A stretch of DNA of 64,000 nucleotides, from the NCBI GenBank assembly GCA_022843145.1, contig JALHOF010000006.1, forward strand, positions 124,001 through 188,000, written 5' to 3'. How positions within the stretch are numbered: position 1 is the first letter of the stretch; each line of letters begins with the position of its first letter. Under the pieces are notes generated by a model. It saw only the letters and a program-made list of their open reading frames with translations, was not told where the DNA came from and searched no databases. The translations under genes were made by a program, and so were the position numbers. Shown in pieces: positions 1-8,690 of the stretch. Origin of the DNA: Hyphomicrobium sp. GTDB lineage: Bacteria; Pseudomonadota; Alphaproteobacteria; Rhizobiales; Hyphomicrobiaceae.

Positions 1-1
1 G

Positions 2-274
2 CCGTTCGCGAAGGGTGGCGTGATTCAGAGCCCGGTGACGTTTCCTTTGGCCGCGGGACGGATGGGGCTTGCCGGCGAGCGCGGGGCGGAGGCGATCATG
101 CCGTTGGCGCGCGGACCCGACGGGCGGCTGGGTGTCGTTGCGCAGGGTCGCGGCGGCGGCGTCAACGTCGTGTTCAACGTGACGGCGACGGACGCGGAAA
201 GCTTCCGACGTTCGGAGACGCAAGTGGCGGCGATGCTGGCGCGCGCGGTGGCGCTCGGCCAGCGCAATCTGTGA
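2..274 (+). CDS. GTA/phage tail tape-measure protein, C-terminal end (partial)
   Basis: The frame is open from base 2, so the window starts inside this gene and only about 90 C-terminal residues are present. The segment AKGGVIQSPVTFPL followed by GERGAEAIMPL is the usual C-terminal signature of lambda-type tape-measure proteins in GTA and siphophage clusters. Such proteins set tail length and guide DNA ejection. The next gene starts 9 bases downstream and is a g12 homologue, which is the order found in the Rhodobacter capsulatus GTA. The assignment is inferred from this motif and context; the body of the protein lies outside the window. Confidence 0.75.
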   Translation, partial: PFAKGGVIQSPVTFPLAAGRMGLAGERGAEAIMPLARGPDGRLGVVAQGRGGGVNVVFNVTATDAESFRRSETQVAAMLARAVALGQRNL

Positions 275-283
275 GGCCGCTCG

Positions 284-922
284 ATGAACTTTCATGAGGT
301 GCGGTTTCCGACCGCGATTTCGCGCGGCGCGCAAGGCGGGCCGGAGCGGCGGACGGACGTCGTGGTGCTCGGCTCGGGTTTCGAGGAGCGCAACAGCCGC
401 TGGGCCGACTCGCGGCGGAGCTACAACGCCGGCTACGGCGTGGCATCGCTCGACGATCTTCATCAGGTGATCGCGTTCTTCGAGGAGCGGCGCGGACGGC
501 TCTATGGGTTCCGCTGGAAAGATCATGGGGATTGGAAATCCTCGCCGCCATCGACGGAGCCGTCGCCGCTCGACCAGGTGATCGGCACCGGCGATGGCGT
601 CACGGCGACGTTCCAGTTGGTCAAGATCTACGGCGGCGCGTACGCCCCCTGGCCGCGCGCGATCCGGAAGCCCGTGGCTGGATCGGTTCGGGTGGCGGCC
701 GGCGGCGTCGTGCGCAGCGAGGGCGTACACTTCGCCGCCGACCCTTCGACGGGTGTCGTGACGTTTTTCGCCGGCCATATCCCGGCTTCGGGGCTCACGA
801 TAACGGCCGGGTTCGAGTTCGACGTGCCGGTACGGTTCGACAACGACAAGCTCGAGGTGAGCCTGTCCGGGTTCAACCACGGTGCGATCCCGAACATTCC
901 GATCATCGAGGTGCGGATATGA
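284..922 (+). CDS. GTA tail protein, DUF2460 family (RcGTA g12 homologue)
   Basis: This 212-residue protein carries the features of the DUF2460/TIGR02217 family: HEVRFPTAISRGAQGG at residues 3-18, an acidic FEERNSRWADSRRSYNAGYG stretch, and GFRWKDHGDW near residue 80. The family forms part of the distal tail/baseplate of RcGTA-like particles. Length is typical. Its TGA overlaps the ATG of the next gene (ATATGA at 917-922), so the two are probably translationally coupled. Assignment rests on family resemblance and on the conserved g11-g12-g13-g14-g15 order around it. Confidence 0.88.
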   Translation: MNFHEVRFPTAISRGAQGGPERRTDVVVLGSGFEERNSRWADSRRSYNAGYGVASLDDLHQVIAFFEERRGRLYGFRWKDHGDWKSSPPSTEPSPLDQVIGTGDGVTATFQLVKIYGGAYAPWPRAIRKPVAGSVRVAAGGVVRSEGVHFAADPSTGVVTFFAGHIPASGLTITAGFEFDVPVRFDNDKLEVSLSGFNHGAIPNIPIIEVRI

Positions 923-1782
923 AGGCGCTGCCCACAGCGCTCTCGGCGCATCTCGCGACGGGAGCGACGACGCTCTGCTGGTGCTGGCGGCTGGTGCGCC
1001 GGGATGGCCAGACCTTGGGGTTCACCGATCACGACCGCGATCTCGTGTTCGACGGGACGGCGTTCGAGGCGGCGGCCGGGTTCGAGGCGAGCGAGATCCG
1101 CTCGTCGGTGGGGCTCAGCGTCGACAACCTCGAGGTGACGAGTGCGCTGACGTCGGAACGGCTGGCGGAGGCGGACTTGTCGGCGGGGCTGTACGATGAT
1201 GCGCAGGTCGAGATTTTCCGGGTCAACTGGAGTGACACGGCGCAGCGGGTGATGATGCGCGCTGGAAGCCTTGGCGAGGTCAAGCGTGCGGGCGCGACGT
1301 TCAACGCCGAGGTGCGGGGGCTGTCGCACTATCTGCAGCAGACAAAAGGCCGCGTGTTTCAATACACCTGCGACGCGGACCTGGGCGATGCACGGTGCGG
1401 CGTGGCGGCGAGCGGGGCGGCGTTCAAGGGGACGGGTTCGGTCGTCGCGGTGTCGAGCGCGAGACGGTTCACGGTGTCGGGGATCGAAGGCTTCGCGCAC
1501 GATTGGTTCACGCGCGGGTTGTTGCGGTTCACGTCGGGTCCGGCGCTGGGTCAGGCGGTCGAGGTCAAGTCACATGTGGCGCAGGTTGGCGGCGTGACCA
1601 TCGACCTGTGGCAGCCGGCGCGTGGACCACTGACGGCGGGTCAGACGTTCGAGGTGACCGCCGGGTGTGACAAGCATCTCGCGACGTGCACGGCGAAGTT
1701 CTCGAACACCATCAACTTTCGCGGCTTTCCGCACATGCCCGGCAACGACATCCTGACGCGGGTGGCGCGCGGGGGCGGCTGA
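919..1782 (+). CDS. GTA baseplate hub protein, DUF2163 family (RcGTA g13 homologue)
   Basis: The protein has 287 residues when started at the ATG that overlaps the previous stop; the frame is open further upstream, but that would run through g12. It begins MKALPTALSAHLATGATTLC and has the DUF2163 hallmarks: CWRLVRRDGQTLGFTDHDRD, a central Cys-rich CDADLGDARCGV, and a C-terminal GCDKHLATC followed by FRGFPHMPGNDIL. The cysteines fit the metal- or disulfide-stabilised hub protein of RcGTA-like tails. It sits in the conserved tail-gene order directly before the NlpC/P60 peptidase. Confidence 0.88.
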   Translation: MKALPTALSAHLATGATTLCWCWRLVRRDGQTLGFTDHDRDLVFDGTAFEAAAGFEASEIRSSVGLSVDNLEVTSALTSERLAEADLSAGLYDDAQVEIFRVNWSDTAQRVMMRAGSLGEVKRAGATFNAEVRGLSHYLQQTKGRVFQYTCDADLGDARCGVAASGAAFKGTGSVVAVSSARRFTVSGIEGFAHDWFTRGLLRFTSGPALGQAVEVKSHVAQVGGVTIDLWQPARGPLTAGQTFEVTAGCDKHLATCTAKFSNTINFRGFPHMPGNDILTRVARGGG

Positions 1783-1795
1783 GGATCACCAGTCC

Positions 1796-2251
1796 ATGAG
1801 TGCAAAGGCGAGCGTCGGGCGTGCGTCCGGCGAAGCGGTGGTGCGTGCGGCGCGCGGTTGGATCGGCACGCCGTATCACCATCAGGCGAGCATGAAGAAT
1901 ATCGGCACGGATTGCCTCGGGCTCGTGCGCGGAATCTGGCGCGAGATCCACGGCAGCGATGCGGAGATGCCGCCAGCCTACTCGCGGGACTGGGCCGAGG
2001 CGAGCGGGCGCGAGACGATGATCGAGGCGGCGCGACGGCATTTCGTCGAGATTGATCCGGTGCTGGCGCGGCCTGGCGACGTGCTGCTGTTCCGGCTGCG
2101 GCCGGGCACGGTCGCGAAACATGCAGGCATCTTGGCGACCGCGACAACGATGATCCACGCCATGGAAGGGCGGCCGGTGGCGGAAGTTCCGCTAGCGCCG
2201 TGGTGGCGGCGGCGGATCGCTGCGGCGTTCTCATTTCCGGGAGGCGAATAG
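1796..2251 (+). CDS. GTA NlpC/P60 cell-wall peptidase (RcGTA g14 homologue)
   Basis: This 151-residue NlpC/P60-fold peptidase belongs to the phage cell-wall peptidase TIGR02219 type. WIGTPYHHQASMKNIGTDCLGLVRG contains the catalytic Cys in the TDCLG motif near residue 41, and the catalytic His is in KHAGI near residue 106. In GTA and tailed phages the enzyme is a tail-tip component that opens peptidoglycan during DNA entry. It lies 13 bases after g13 and 2 bases before g15. The start ATG at 1796 is the first that leaves the fold complete. Confidence 0.9.
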   Translation: MSAKASVGRASGEAVVRAARGWIGTPYHHQASMKNIGTDCLGLVRGIWREIHGSDAEMPPAYSRDWAEASGRETMIEAARRHFVEIDPVLARPGDVLLFRLRPGTVAKHAGILATATTMIHAMEGRPVAEVPLAPWWRRRIAAAFSFPGGE

Positions 2252-2253
2252 TC

Positions 2254-5200
2254 ATGGCGACGCTGGCACTCGCAGCGGCAGGCGCGGCGGTCGGCAGCGC
2301 GGTGCTGCCGGCGGGCTTCACACTGCTCGGCGCGACGATCACCGGAGCGGCGATCGGTTCGCAGTTGGGCGCGTTCGCCGGATCGTATGTCGATCAAGCG
2401 CTCTTCGGCGGCGCGTCGGCGTCGGGCCCCGCGGAGGGCCCGCGGCTGCGCGACCTCCATGTCACGGGCTCGACCGAAGGCGCGGCAATCCCGCGAATCT
2501 ATGGACGGGCCCGGCTCGGCGGGCAGATCATCTGGGCGACCGATTTCGAGGAGGAAGCTGTCACGCAGCGTGCGGGCGGCGGCGGCAAAGGTGGACTGGG
2601 CGGCGGCGCTGCGGGGTCGTCGATCGAATACCGATACTTTGCAAACTTCGCGGTGGCGATCGCGGATGGCGAGATCAGCGGCATCGGACGGGTCTGGGCG
2701 GATGGCCAGGAACTCGACCTCTCGACTGTATCATATCGCGTGCATCTCGGCAGCGAGGCGCAGGCCGCCGACAGCCTGATCGAAGTGCGGGAAGGCGTCG
2801 GCAATGCTCCGGGATTTCGCGGCACGGCCTACATCGTGTTCGAACGGATGGCGCTGGCGGGGTTCGGCAACCGGCTGCCGCAGTTGTCGTTCGAGGTTTT
2901 CCGCGCGGTCGAGCCGTTCGGCGGCGGCATCCGCGGCGTCGTGCTCATTCCCGGATCGGGCGAGTTCGTCTATGCGACCGAGGAAGTGACCCACGGCATC
3001 GGCGGCGGTGAGAACGCGGCGGTCAACGTGCATACGCGGCAGGGTGCGGTCGATTGGTCGGTGTCGCTCGATCAGATGGCGGCCGCGCTGCCGGAGGCGT
3101 CTTCGGTGTCGCTGGTCGTGAGCTGGTTCGGGACCGACCTCAGAGCGGGGCACTGCGAGATCAAGCCCGGCGTCGAACTCGCGAGCAAGGTCACGAGTCC
3201 GTTGACGTGGAAAGTCGCGGGCGTCGAGCGTGCCACAGCGTATGTGGTCTCGCAGCGTGACGGCCGTCCGGCATACGGCGGAACGCCATCGGATCAGACG
3301 GTGGTCGCGGCGATCCGCGATTTGAAGGCGCGCGGCTATGCGGTGACGCTGACGCCGTTCATCCTGATGGACGTGCCAGAAGGCAATGTATTGCCCGATC
3401 CCTACGGAGGCACAGCGCAGCCAGCATATCCGTGGCGGGGGCGCATTACCGCTTCGCCAGCGGCGGGCCAGCCGGGGACAGCCGACAAGACCGCGACGGC
3501 GGCGGCGCAAATCGCGGCGTTCGTCGGAACCGCGCAGGTCGCGCATTACGCGGTTGCCGGCGACGAGGTGGTCTACACAGGGCCGGTGGAGTGGACGTTC
3601 CGGCGGATGGTGCTGCATCAGGCTTGGCTCGCGAAGGCGGCGGGCGGCGTCGATGCGTTCGTGATCGGCACGGAATTGCGCGGTCTGACCTGGATGCGCT
3701 CGGGCCCTGCGGCGTATCCGTTCGTCGCCGCGTTGATCGCGCTTGCGGCGGACGTGAAATCGATCCTCGGGCCGGGCGCGAAGGTCGTCTATGCGGCGGA
3801 CTGGTCGGAGTACTTCGGGCATCAGCCCGGCGACGGCACGGGCGACGTCTATTTTCATCTTGATCCGTTGTGGGCGTCGCCGGCCATCGATGCGATCGGC
3901 ATCGATCTCTATTGGCCGCTGGCGGATTGGCGAGATGGGCGAGCGCATCTCGACTATGTGGCGGGCACGCGGTCGATCCACGATCTCGATTATCTGCGTG
4001 GCAACGTGCAGGGCGGCGAAGGCTACGAATGGTTCTACGCGAACGGCGCCGACCGCGCGGCGCAGATCCGAACTCCGATCACCGACGGCGCGGGGAAGCC
4101 GTGGGTCTTCCGCTACAAGGACCTGGGGTCGTGGTGGCGCGAGCCACACTACGATCGTCCGGGCGGCAACGAGGCGGCGACGCCGACGGCCTGGGTGCCG
4201 CAGTCGAAGCCGTTCTGGCTGATGGAGATCGGATGCCCGGCGGTGGACAAGGGCGCCAATCAGCCGAATGTGTTCGTCGATCCCAAAAGTGCGGAAAGCG
4301 CGTTGCCGTATTTCTCGCGGGGCACACGCGATGATTTGATGCAGCGGCGCTATATCATGGCGTTGACGGAGGCATTCGATCCGGCGCATCCGGGCCATGT
4401 CGAGGGTGCAAATCCGGTGTCCTCTGTTTATGGCGGCCGGATGATCGATCTGGCGCGCGTTCATGTTTATGCATGGGATGCGCGACCGTTTCCCGCGTTC
4501 CCGCATAACATCGCGGTGTGGGGCGACGGGGAGAATTGGCGCTTCGGGCATTGGCTCAACGGCCGTTCGGCGAGCGCGCCGCTCGGTGCACTCACGGCGC
4601 AAATCCTCGACGATTATGGGTTTGCGGACTACGACGCGACGGCGCTCGATGGGACAGTGCCGGGGTACGTCATCGATCGGCCGATGTCGGCGCGCGATGC
4701 GCTGGGGCCGCTCGAACTCGGATACTTCTTCGATGCACTGGAGACGGGCGACAGGATCGTGTTCCGGCATCGCGGCGGCGAACCGGCGATTGTGGCGTTG
4801 AGCGAGGACGAACTGGTCGAGGGAAGGGCCGGCGATCCGCTGCTGACGTTGACGCGCGGGCAGGAAACGGAGCTGCCGGCATCGGCCAAGGTGAGCTACA
4901 TCGCGGCCGCGGGAGACTATCGACAGGCGGTGGCGGAGGCGCGGCGCCTGACGGGCGCGAGCGGGCGCATGTCGCAAGCGGAATTGCCAATCGTGCTCGA
5001 CGGCGATCAGGCGGGCGCGATCGCCGAGGCATGGCTGTACGAAGCCTGGTCGGCGCGGGAGCGGGCGAGCTTCAAATTGCCGCCGAGCGCGTTGGCCGTG
5101 GAGCCGGGCGATGTGTTGGAGGTATCGTCGCACAACGTGACGCATACGATGCGCGTGACGGAGGTCGGCGAGCGCGGCGTGCGCGAGATCGAGGCGCGCG

Positions 5201-6207
5201 GCATCGATGCAGACGTCTATTCAGGGACCGCGATCCGCGACCGCCCGCCAAGGCCGGAGGCTCCGCTCGCATCGGGGCCGCCTCTCGTGGAATTTCTCGA
5301 CTTGCCGCTGCTCAGGGGCGACGAGCCGGCTTATGCCGGATACGTCGCGGTGCGGCAAAGTCCGTGGCCGGGCACGCTGGCCGTTTACGGCTCGCCCGGT
5401 TCGGATGGATTTTCACTCAAGGGTCTCGTGCCGGTTGCGGCAACGACGGGTGTGCTTTTGGATCCCATGCCCGAGGGGCCGGAAGGACGGATCGACAAGG
5501 CAACGGCGATCCGCGTGGTGCTCGATGGCGGTGCGTTGCAGTCGGCGGAGCGCACACTGATGCTCGCCGGTGAGAACGTGGCGGCGATCAAGGCGGCCGA
5601 TGGCGCGTGGGAGGTGGTCCAGTTCGAGACGGCGGAATTGATTGCGGAGAAGACGTATCGGCTCAGCGGACTGCTGCGCGGGCAGGCGGGCACGGAAGCG
5701 GCGATGCGGGCGCCGCTTCCGTCTGGCGCGAGGTTCGTGGTGCTCGACGGCGGAATTGCGCGGCTGGAGCTGTCGGCTGGCGAGGTCCGGCTGCCCTACC
5801 AATGGCGTACCGGGCCTGCGAGCCGCGATATCGGGCACACGTCCTACGCCGCGACCGCGCACACGTTCGCGGCGATCGGGCTGAGGCCATTGTCTCCCGT
5901 GCACGTTCGCGGGGTGCGGAAGCCCGGCGGCGATCTGGCGATGGATTGGATGCGCCGCACCCGAACGGGCGGGGACAACTGGGAAGCGCCGGACGTGCCG
6001 CTCGGTGAAGAGACCGAGTTCTATGAGATCGAGATCGTCGACGGCAGCACGGTGCGGAGAACATTGAGCTCGCCTCTTCCGGCGGTCACCTACTCCGCCG
6101 CGGCGCAGGTGGCGGATTTCGGCACGGTGCAATCGAGCGTCGGCGTCCGGGTCTATCAGGTCTCGGCTGCATATGGCCGTGGTGCCCCGCGCACAGCGTC
6201 GCTTTGA
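2254..6207 (+). CDS. GTA host-specificity / tail-fibre-like protein (RcGTA g15 homologue)
   Basis: This large protein of 1317 residues starts at ATG 2254, two bases after the previous stop; the longer open frame would overlap the peptidase gene. The N-terminus is Ala/Gly-rich and probably membrane-like. A GTA TIM-barrel-like domain (PF13547 type) spans roughly residues 420-740, with VEWTFRRMVLHQAWL and IDLYWPLADWRDG, followed by a phage-tail_3-type region. Length agrees with about 1300 residues for g15. In RcGTA this megatron-like protein sits at the tail tip and has been linked to host recognition or DNA entry. It ends the conserved structural block. Confidence 0.9.
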   Translation: MATLALAAAGAAVGSAVLPAGFTLLGATITGAAIGSQLGAFAGSYVDQALFGGASASGPAEGPRLRDLHVTGSTEGAAIPRIYGRARLGGQIIWATDFEEEAVTQRAGGGGKGGLGGGAAGSSIEYRYFANFAVAIADGEISGIGRVWADGQELDLSTVSYRVHLGSEAQAADSLIEVREGVGNAPGFRGTAYIVFERMALAGFGNRLPQLSFEVFRAVEPFGGGIRGVVLIPGSGEFVYATEEVTHGIGGGENAAVNVHTRQGAVDWSVSLDQMAAALPEASSVSLVVSWFGTDLRAGHCEIKPGVELASKVTSPLTWKVAGVERATAYVVSQRDGRPAYGGTPSDQTVVAAIRDLKARGYAVTLTPFILMDVPEGNVLPDPYGGTAQPAYPWRGRITASPAAGQPGTADKTATAAAQIAAFVGTAQVAHYAVAGDEVVYTGPVEWTFRRMVLHQAWLAKAAGGVDAFVIGTELRGLTWMRSGPAAYPFVAALIALAADVKSILGPGAKVVYAADWSEYFGHQPGDGTGDVYFHLDPLWASPAIDAIGIDLYWPLADWRDGRAHLDYVAGTRSIHDLDYLRGNVQGGEGYEWFYANGADRAAQIRTPITDGAGKPWVFRYKDLGSWWREPHYDRPGGNEAATPTAWVPQSKPFWLMEIGCPAVDKGANQPNVFVDPKSAESALPYFSRGTRDDLMQRRYIMALTEAFDPAHPGHVEGANPVSSVYGGRMIDLARVHVYAWDARPFPAFPHNIAVWGDGENWRFGHWLNGRSASAPLGALTAQILDDYGFADYDATALDGTVPGYVIDRPMSARDALGPLELGYFFDALETGDRIVFRHRGGEPAIVALSEDELVEGRAGDPLLTLTRGQETELPASAKVSYIAAAGDYRQAVAEARRLTGASGRMSQAELPIVLDGDQAGAIAEAWLYEAWSARERASFKLPPSALAVEPGDVLEVSSHNVTHTMRVTEVGERGVREIEARGIDADVYSGTAIRDRPPRPEAPLASGPPLVEFLDLPLLRGDEPAYAGYVAVRQSPWPGTLAVYGSPGSDGFSLKGLVPVAATTGVLLDPMPEGPEGRIDKATAIRVVLDGGALQSAERTLMLAGENVAAIKAADGAWEVVQFETAELIAEKTYRLSGLLRGQAGTEAAMRAPLPSGARFVVLDGGIARLELSAGEVRLPYQWRTGPASRDIGHTSYAATAHTFAAIGLRPLSPVHVRGVRKPGGDLAMDWMRRTRTGGDNWEAPDVPLGEETEFYEIEIVDGSTVRRTLSSPLPAVTYSAAAQVADFGTVQSSVGVRVYQVSAAYGRGAPRTASL

Positions 6208-6241
6208 CGGCTTCGCACAACCTTCAACAATCAGGCAAATC

Positions 6242-6284
6242 ATGCAGCAACCGGGCTGGCTCGACCATGCGTGGCCGGAAAATG
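6242..6284 (+). other. Displaced N-terminal segment of the lysis gene (probable single-base frameshift)
   Basis: An ATG at 6242 opens a short frame that reads MQQPGWLDHAWPE and then hits a stop at 6293. This segment matches the conserved start of the TIGR02594-type peptidase domain (W-L-x-x-A-x-x-E-x-G). The next expected residues, GTREVSGTGSNARI, continue in another frame from 6285. Removing one A from the AAAA tract at 6279-6282 would join the two as PE-MGTREV. The gene therefore seems to have gained one A; a sequencing or assembly error in the homopolymer is equally possible. Confidence 0.6.
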
Positions 6285-7547
6285 GGAACGCGTGAGGTTT
6301 CGGGTACGGGCAGCAATGCGCGCATCGCCGGATTCTTCAAGGATGCGGGCCATCCGAAGATTGCGTCCGATGATGTCGCGTGGTGCGCAGCCTTCGTCGG
6401 CGCGTGTCTCGCGCGATCAGGAAAGCGCGGGACAGGCTCCCTTCTCGCCCGTTCGTATCTCGCGTGGGGAGAGCCCTTGGATGCGTTCAGGCTCGGTGCG
6501 ATCGCGGTGCTGTCGCGCGGCAGCGACCCCAATGCAGGACATGTCGGCTTTCTCGTCGGCGAAACGCAAGCGGCGGTTCGTCTGCTCGGCGGCAATCAAA
6601 GCAATGCGGTGACGATCGAGGAATTTCCGAAGTCGCGGCTCTTGGCGTTGCGATGGCCGAACGCTGTCCTCGACATGGTAGAGGCGCAGGCGATGCCGGA
6701 AACGGTCTCGGCCGCGGATTTCGACACGTCCCTGGTCCACGTCCTCGAGATGGAAGGCGGCTGGACCGAGGATCCGCACGATCCGGGCGGCCCCACCAAC
6801 CAAGGCATCACGCTGGGCGTCTTCGCGGCCTGGAAAGGGCTCACGCTCGACGCGACGAACACGGCGGCGCTCAAAGAGGAGTTGCGGCGGATCTCACCGG
6901 AAACGGTGCGAGCGATTTATCGCAAGAGGTATTGGGAGCCTTCGGCAGCGGGAGCGTTCTCGGCGGGCGTCGCGCTGATGCAATTCGACGCCGCGGTGAA
7001 CCACGGGGTCGGTTCGGCGATCCGCATGCTCCAGGAAGCCGGGGGAGCGACGATCGACGGCGAAATCGGTCCGGAAACCCACGCAGCCGTCGCACGCGCC
7101 GGCGCTGGCGAGATCGTCACGAGATACGCGGACATTCGCAAAGCGAAGTATCGCGCACTTCCGCATTTCTGGAGGTTCGGCCGCGGCTGGCTGAGGCGAG
7201 CCGATGTCACGCTCGCAAGGGCCCTTGCAGCCGAACAGCAAGAACCAATCGTCAAACAGCAGAAAGGACCTGAAGACATGCAGACGGATTTGTCTACGAC
7301 ACCGAAGTGGTGGGGCCAGTCGATGACCATCTGGGGCGCGATCATCACCGCGCTCGCGACCGTCGCGCCGGCGGTCGGGCCGGTCGTGGGCGTCGATATC
7401 ACGGGTGAGGTCATCCAGCAGGCAGGCGGGCAGGCCGCGCAGGCATTCCAAGCGGTTGCCGGACTTGTCGGTACCGTGCTCACGATCTGGGGCCGTATCC
7501 GGGCGGTGCAACCGCTGCAGCAGCGCGATCTGACATTCAAGTTCTGA
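6282..7547 (+). CDS. GTA-associated lysis protein: peptidase + GH108 muramidase + holin-like segment
   Basis: The intact frame is given from ATG 6282 (421 residues); it can be extended to TTG 6204, but the true N-terminus is probably shifted (see 6242-6284). Residues 1-100 resemble the TIGR02594 NlpC/CHAP-like peptidase, with Cys35 in AWCAAF and His87 in AGHVGF. Residues 150-315 are a GH108 secretion-activator muramidase: Glu158 in LEMEGGW, then DPGGPTNQGITLGV, and a PG-binding_3 tail. From residue 333 two hydrophobic segments around MTIWGAIITALATVAP and AVAGLVGTVLTIWG look like a holin. The gene follows g15 directly, suggesting it lyses the cell to release the particles. Fusion of endolysin and holin in one frame is unusual. 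Confidence 0.8.
   Translation: MGTREVSGTGSNARIAGFFKDAGHPKIASDDVAWCAAFVGACLARSGKRGTGSLLARSYLAWGEPLDAFRLGAIAVLSRGSDPNAGHVGFLVGETQAAVRLLGGNQSNAVTIEEFPKSRLLALRWPNAVLDMVEAQAMPETVSAADFDTSLVHVLEMEGGWTEDPHDPGGPTNQGITLGVFAAWKGLTLDATNTAALKEELRRISPETVRAIYRKRYWEPSAAGAFSAGVALMQFDAAVNHGVGSAIRMLQEAGGATIDGEIGPETHAAVARAGAGEIVTRYADIRKAKYRALPHFWRFGRGWLRRADVTLARALAAEQQEPIVKQQKGPEDMQTDLSTTPKWWGQSMTIWGAIITALATVAPAVGPVVGVDITGEVIQQAGGQAAQAFQAVAGLVGTVLTIWGRIRAVQPLQQRDLTFKF
7263..7280 (+). promoter_or_regulatory. Internal ribosome-binding site and in-frame ATG for a separate holin-like product
   Basis: AAAGGA at 7263-7268 lies 9 bases before an in-frame ATG at 7278 inside the lysis gene. Translation from there would give an 89-residue protein beginning MQTDLSTTPKWWGQ with two hydrophobic segments, a size and layout typical of phage holins. 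The muramidase and the holin may once have been separate genes, or both products may be made from one mRNA. This reading is inferred from the site alone. Confidence 0.5.
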
Positions 7548-7635
7548 AGGCTCGCGCGCGCGCAAAGATGCAGGTATTCATAGGAGGTTCAGGCGGCAGA
7601 GCATAAGTCCTATCTGGCGCTGAACTCTGGAAACC

Positions 7636-7941
7636 ATGATGACCCGCATCCTTCTCATTGCCGTGCTTGCTTGTTCGCACGTTGCTGCGGCGAGCGCGGC
7701 GGCGCGCGCGGGCGAGACGTGCATGAACGATTGGTCGGTCGCGGCGGTCGTTGTGCGGAAGGAAGGGCTGACGACCGTCGAGCAGTTGACCAAGCTTGCT
7801 GCAAAATCGGGGGCGGGAAACATCATCCGGACAACGCTGTGCGACGTCGATGGCACCTACGTGTACCGGATCGTCCTCAAGGAAGAGAACGGCAAGCTCA
7901 AGAGCATGACGGTCGACGCCCGCAAGCCATTTGCCCGCTAG
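7636..7941 (+). CDS. Small secreted protein, PepSY-like
   Basis: This is a 101-residue protein with a signal peptide (MMTRILLIAVLACSHVAAAS, cleavage likely near ARA). The mature part has two cysteines (ETCMNDW and TTLCDVD), which could form a disulfide. Its C-terminal half (YVYRIVLKEENGKLKSMTVDA) resembles a single PepSY-like beta-alpha unit. It sits about 80 bases upstream of the response regulator and reads in the same direction. Small PepSY proteins often lie beside PhoPQ-type systems, so a periplasmic link to the sensor at 8680 is plausible but unproven. Start could be either of the two adjacent ATGs. Confidence 0.7.
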   Translation: MMTRILLIAVLACSHVAAASAAARAGETCMNDWSVAAVVVRKEGLTTVEQLTKLAAKSGAGNIIRTTLCDVDGTYVYRIVLKEENGKLKSMTVDARKPFAR

Positions 7942-8018
7942 TCTAGTATTCCGGCTTGAATGGCATGTATATTCTCGCTCGCAATGGATGACATGCAACC
8001 TGGGCCAAGGGGGCTCCC

Positions 8019-8690
8019 GTGCGAATACTCGTGGTCGAAGACGATCGGGATCTCAACCGGCAGCTCGTACAAGCGATTTCGGATGCGGGGTATGCCGTCG
8101 ACAGCGCGAGCGACGGCGAGGAAGGCTACTTCCTCGGCGAGACCGAGCCCTACGACATCGTCATTCTCGATATCGGGCTGCCGAAGATGGACGGACTGTC
8201 GATCCTCGAACAATGGCGGCGCGCGGACCGCAATATGCCGGTGATCCTTCTGACGGCGCGAGATCGCTGGAGCGACAAGGTTGCCGGGATGGACGCCGGC
8301 GCCGACGACTATCTCGCCAAGCCGTTCCATATGGAGGAGCTGCTGGCGCGGATTCGCGCGCAAGTACGTCGTGCCTCGGGCCATGCCAAGAGCGAGATCG
8401 AATGCGGGCCTCTGCGTCTCGATACCAAGTCGGCGCGGGTGACGTGCGCTGGGCAGCAGATCAAATTGACGTCGCACGAATACCGGCTGCTCGCATACCT
8501 GATGCATCATCGGGGACGGGTGGTGTCGCGCACCGAGCTTGTCGAGCACCTCTACGAGCAGGACTTCGATCGCGACAGCAACACCATCGAGGTGTTCATT
8601 GGACGGCTGCGCAAGAAGATCCCTGCGGACGTGATCGAGACCGTGCGCGGCCTCGGATACCGGCTGGCCGAAGCAACCGATGCGACTTAA
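8019..8690 (+). CDS. OmpR/PhoP-family response regulator
   Basis: The 223-residue protein has a receiver domain (acidic pair Asp8/Asp9, phosphoacceptor Asp51 in VILDIGLPKMDG, Lys in LAKPF) and a C-terminal winged-helix DNA-binding domain (LTSHEYRLLAYL, ETVRGLGYRL). It starts at GTG 8019, supported by AAGGGGG just upstream. The stop overlaps the sensor kinase start by 11 bases, so they form a coupled pair. The small PepSY-like gene upstream and the kinase type suggest a PhoPQ-like envelope sensing role; the signal is not known from sequence. Confidence 0.92.
   Translation: MRILVVEDDRDLNRQLVQAISDAGYAVDSASDGEEGYFLGETEPYDIVILDIGLPKMDGLSILEQWRRADRNMPVILLTARDRWSDKVAGMDAGADDYLAKPFHMEELLARIRAQVRRASGHAKSEIECGPLRLDTKSARVTCAGQQIKLTSHEYRLLAYLMHHRGRVVSRTELVEHLYEQDFDRDSNTIEVFIGRLRKKIPADVIETVRGLGYRLAEATDAT

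Noticed and set aside
2731-5145. An 804-codon open frame on the minus strand inside g15
   Set aside because: It lies wholly antisense to a protein with clear GTA domains, is very rich in Arg and His, and has no recognisable motif. Long antisense frames are expected in such GC-rich genes.
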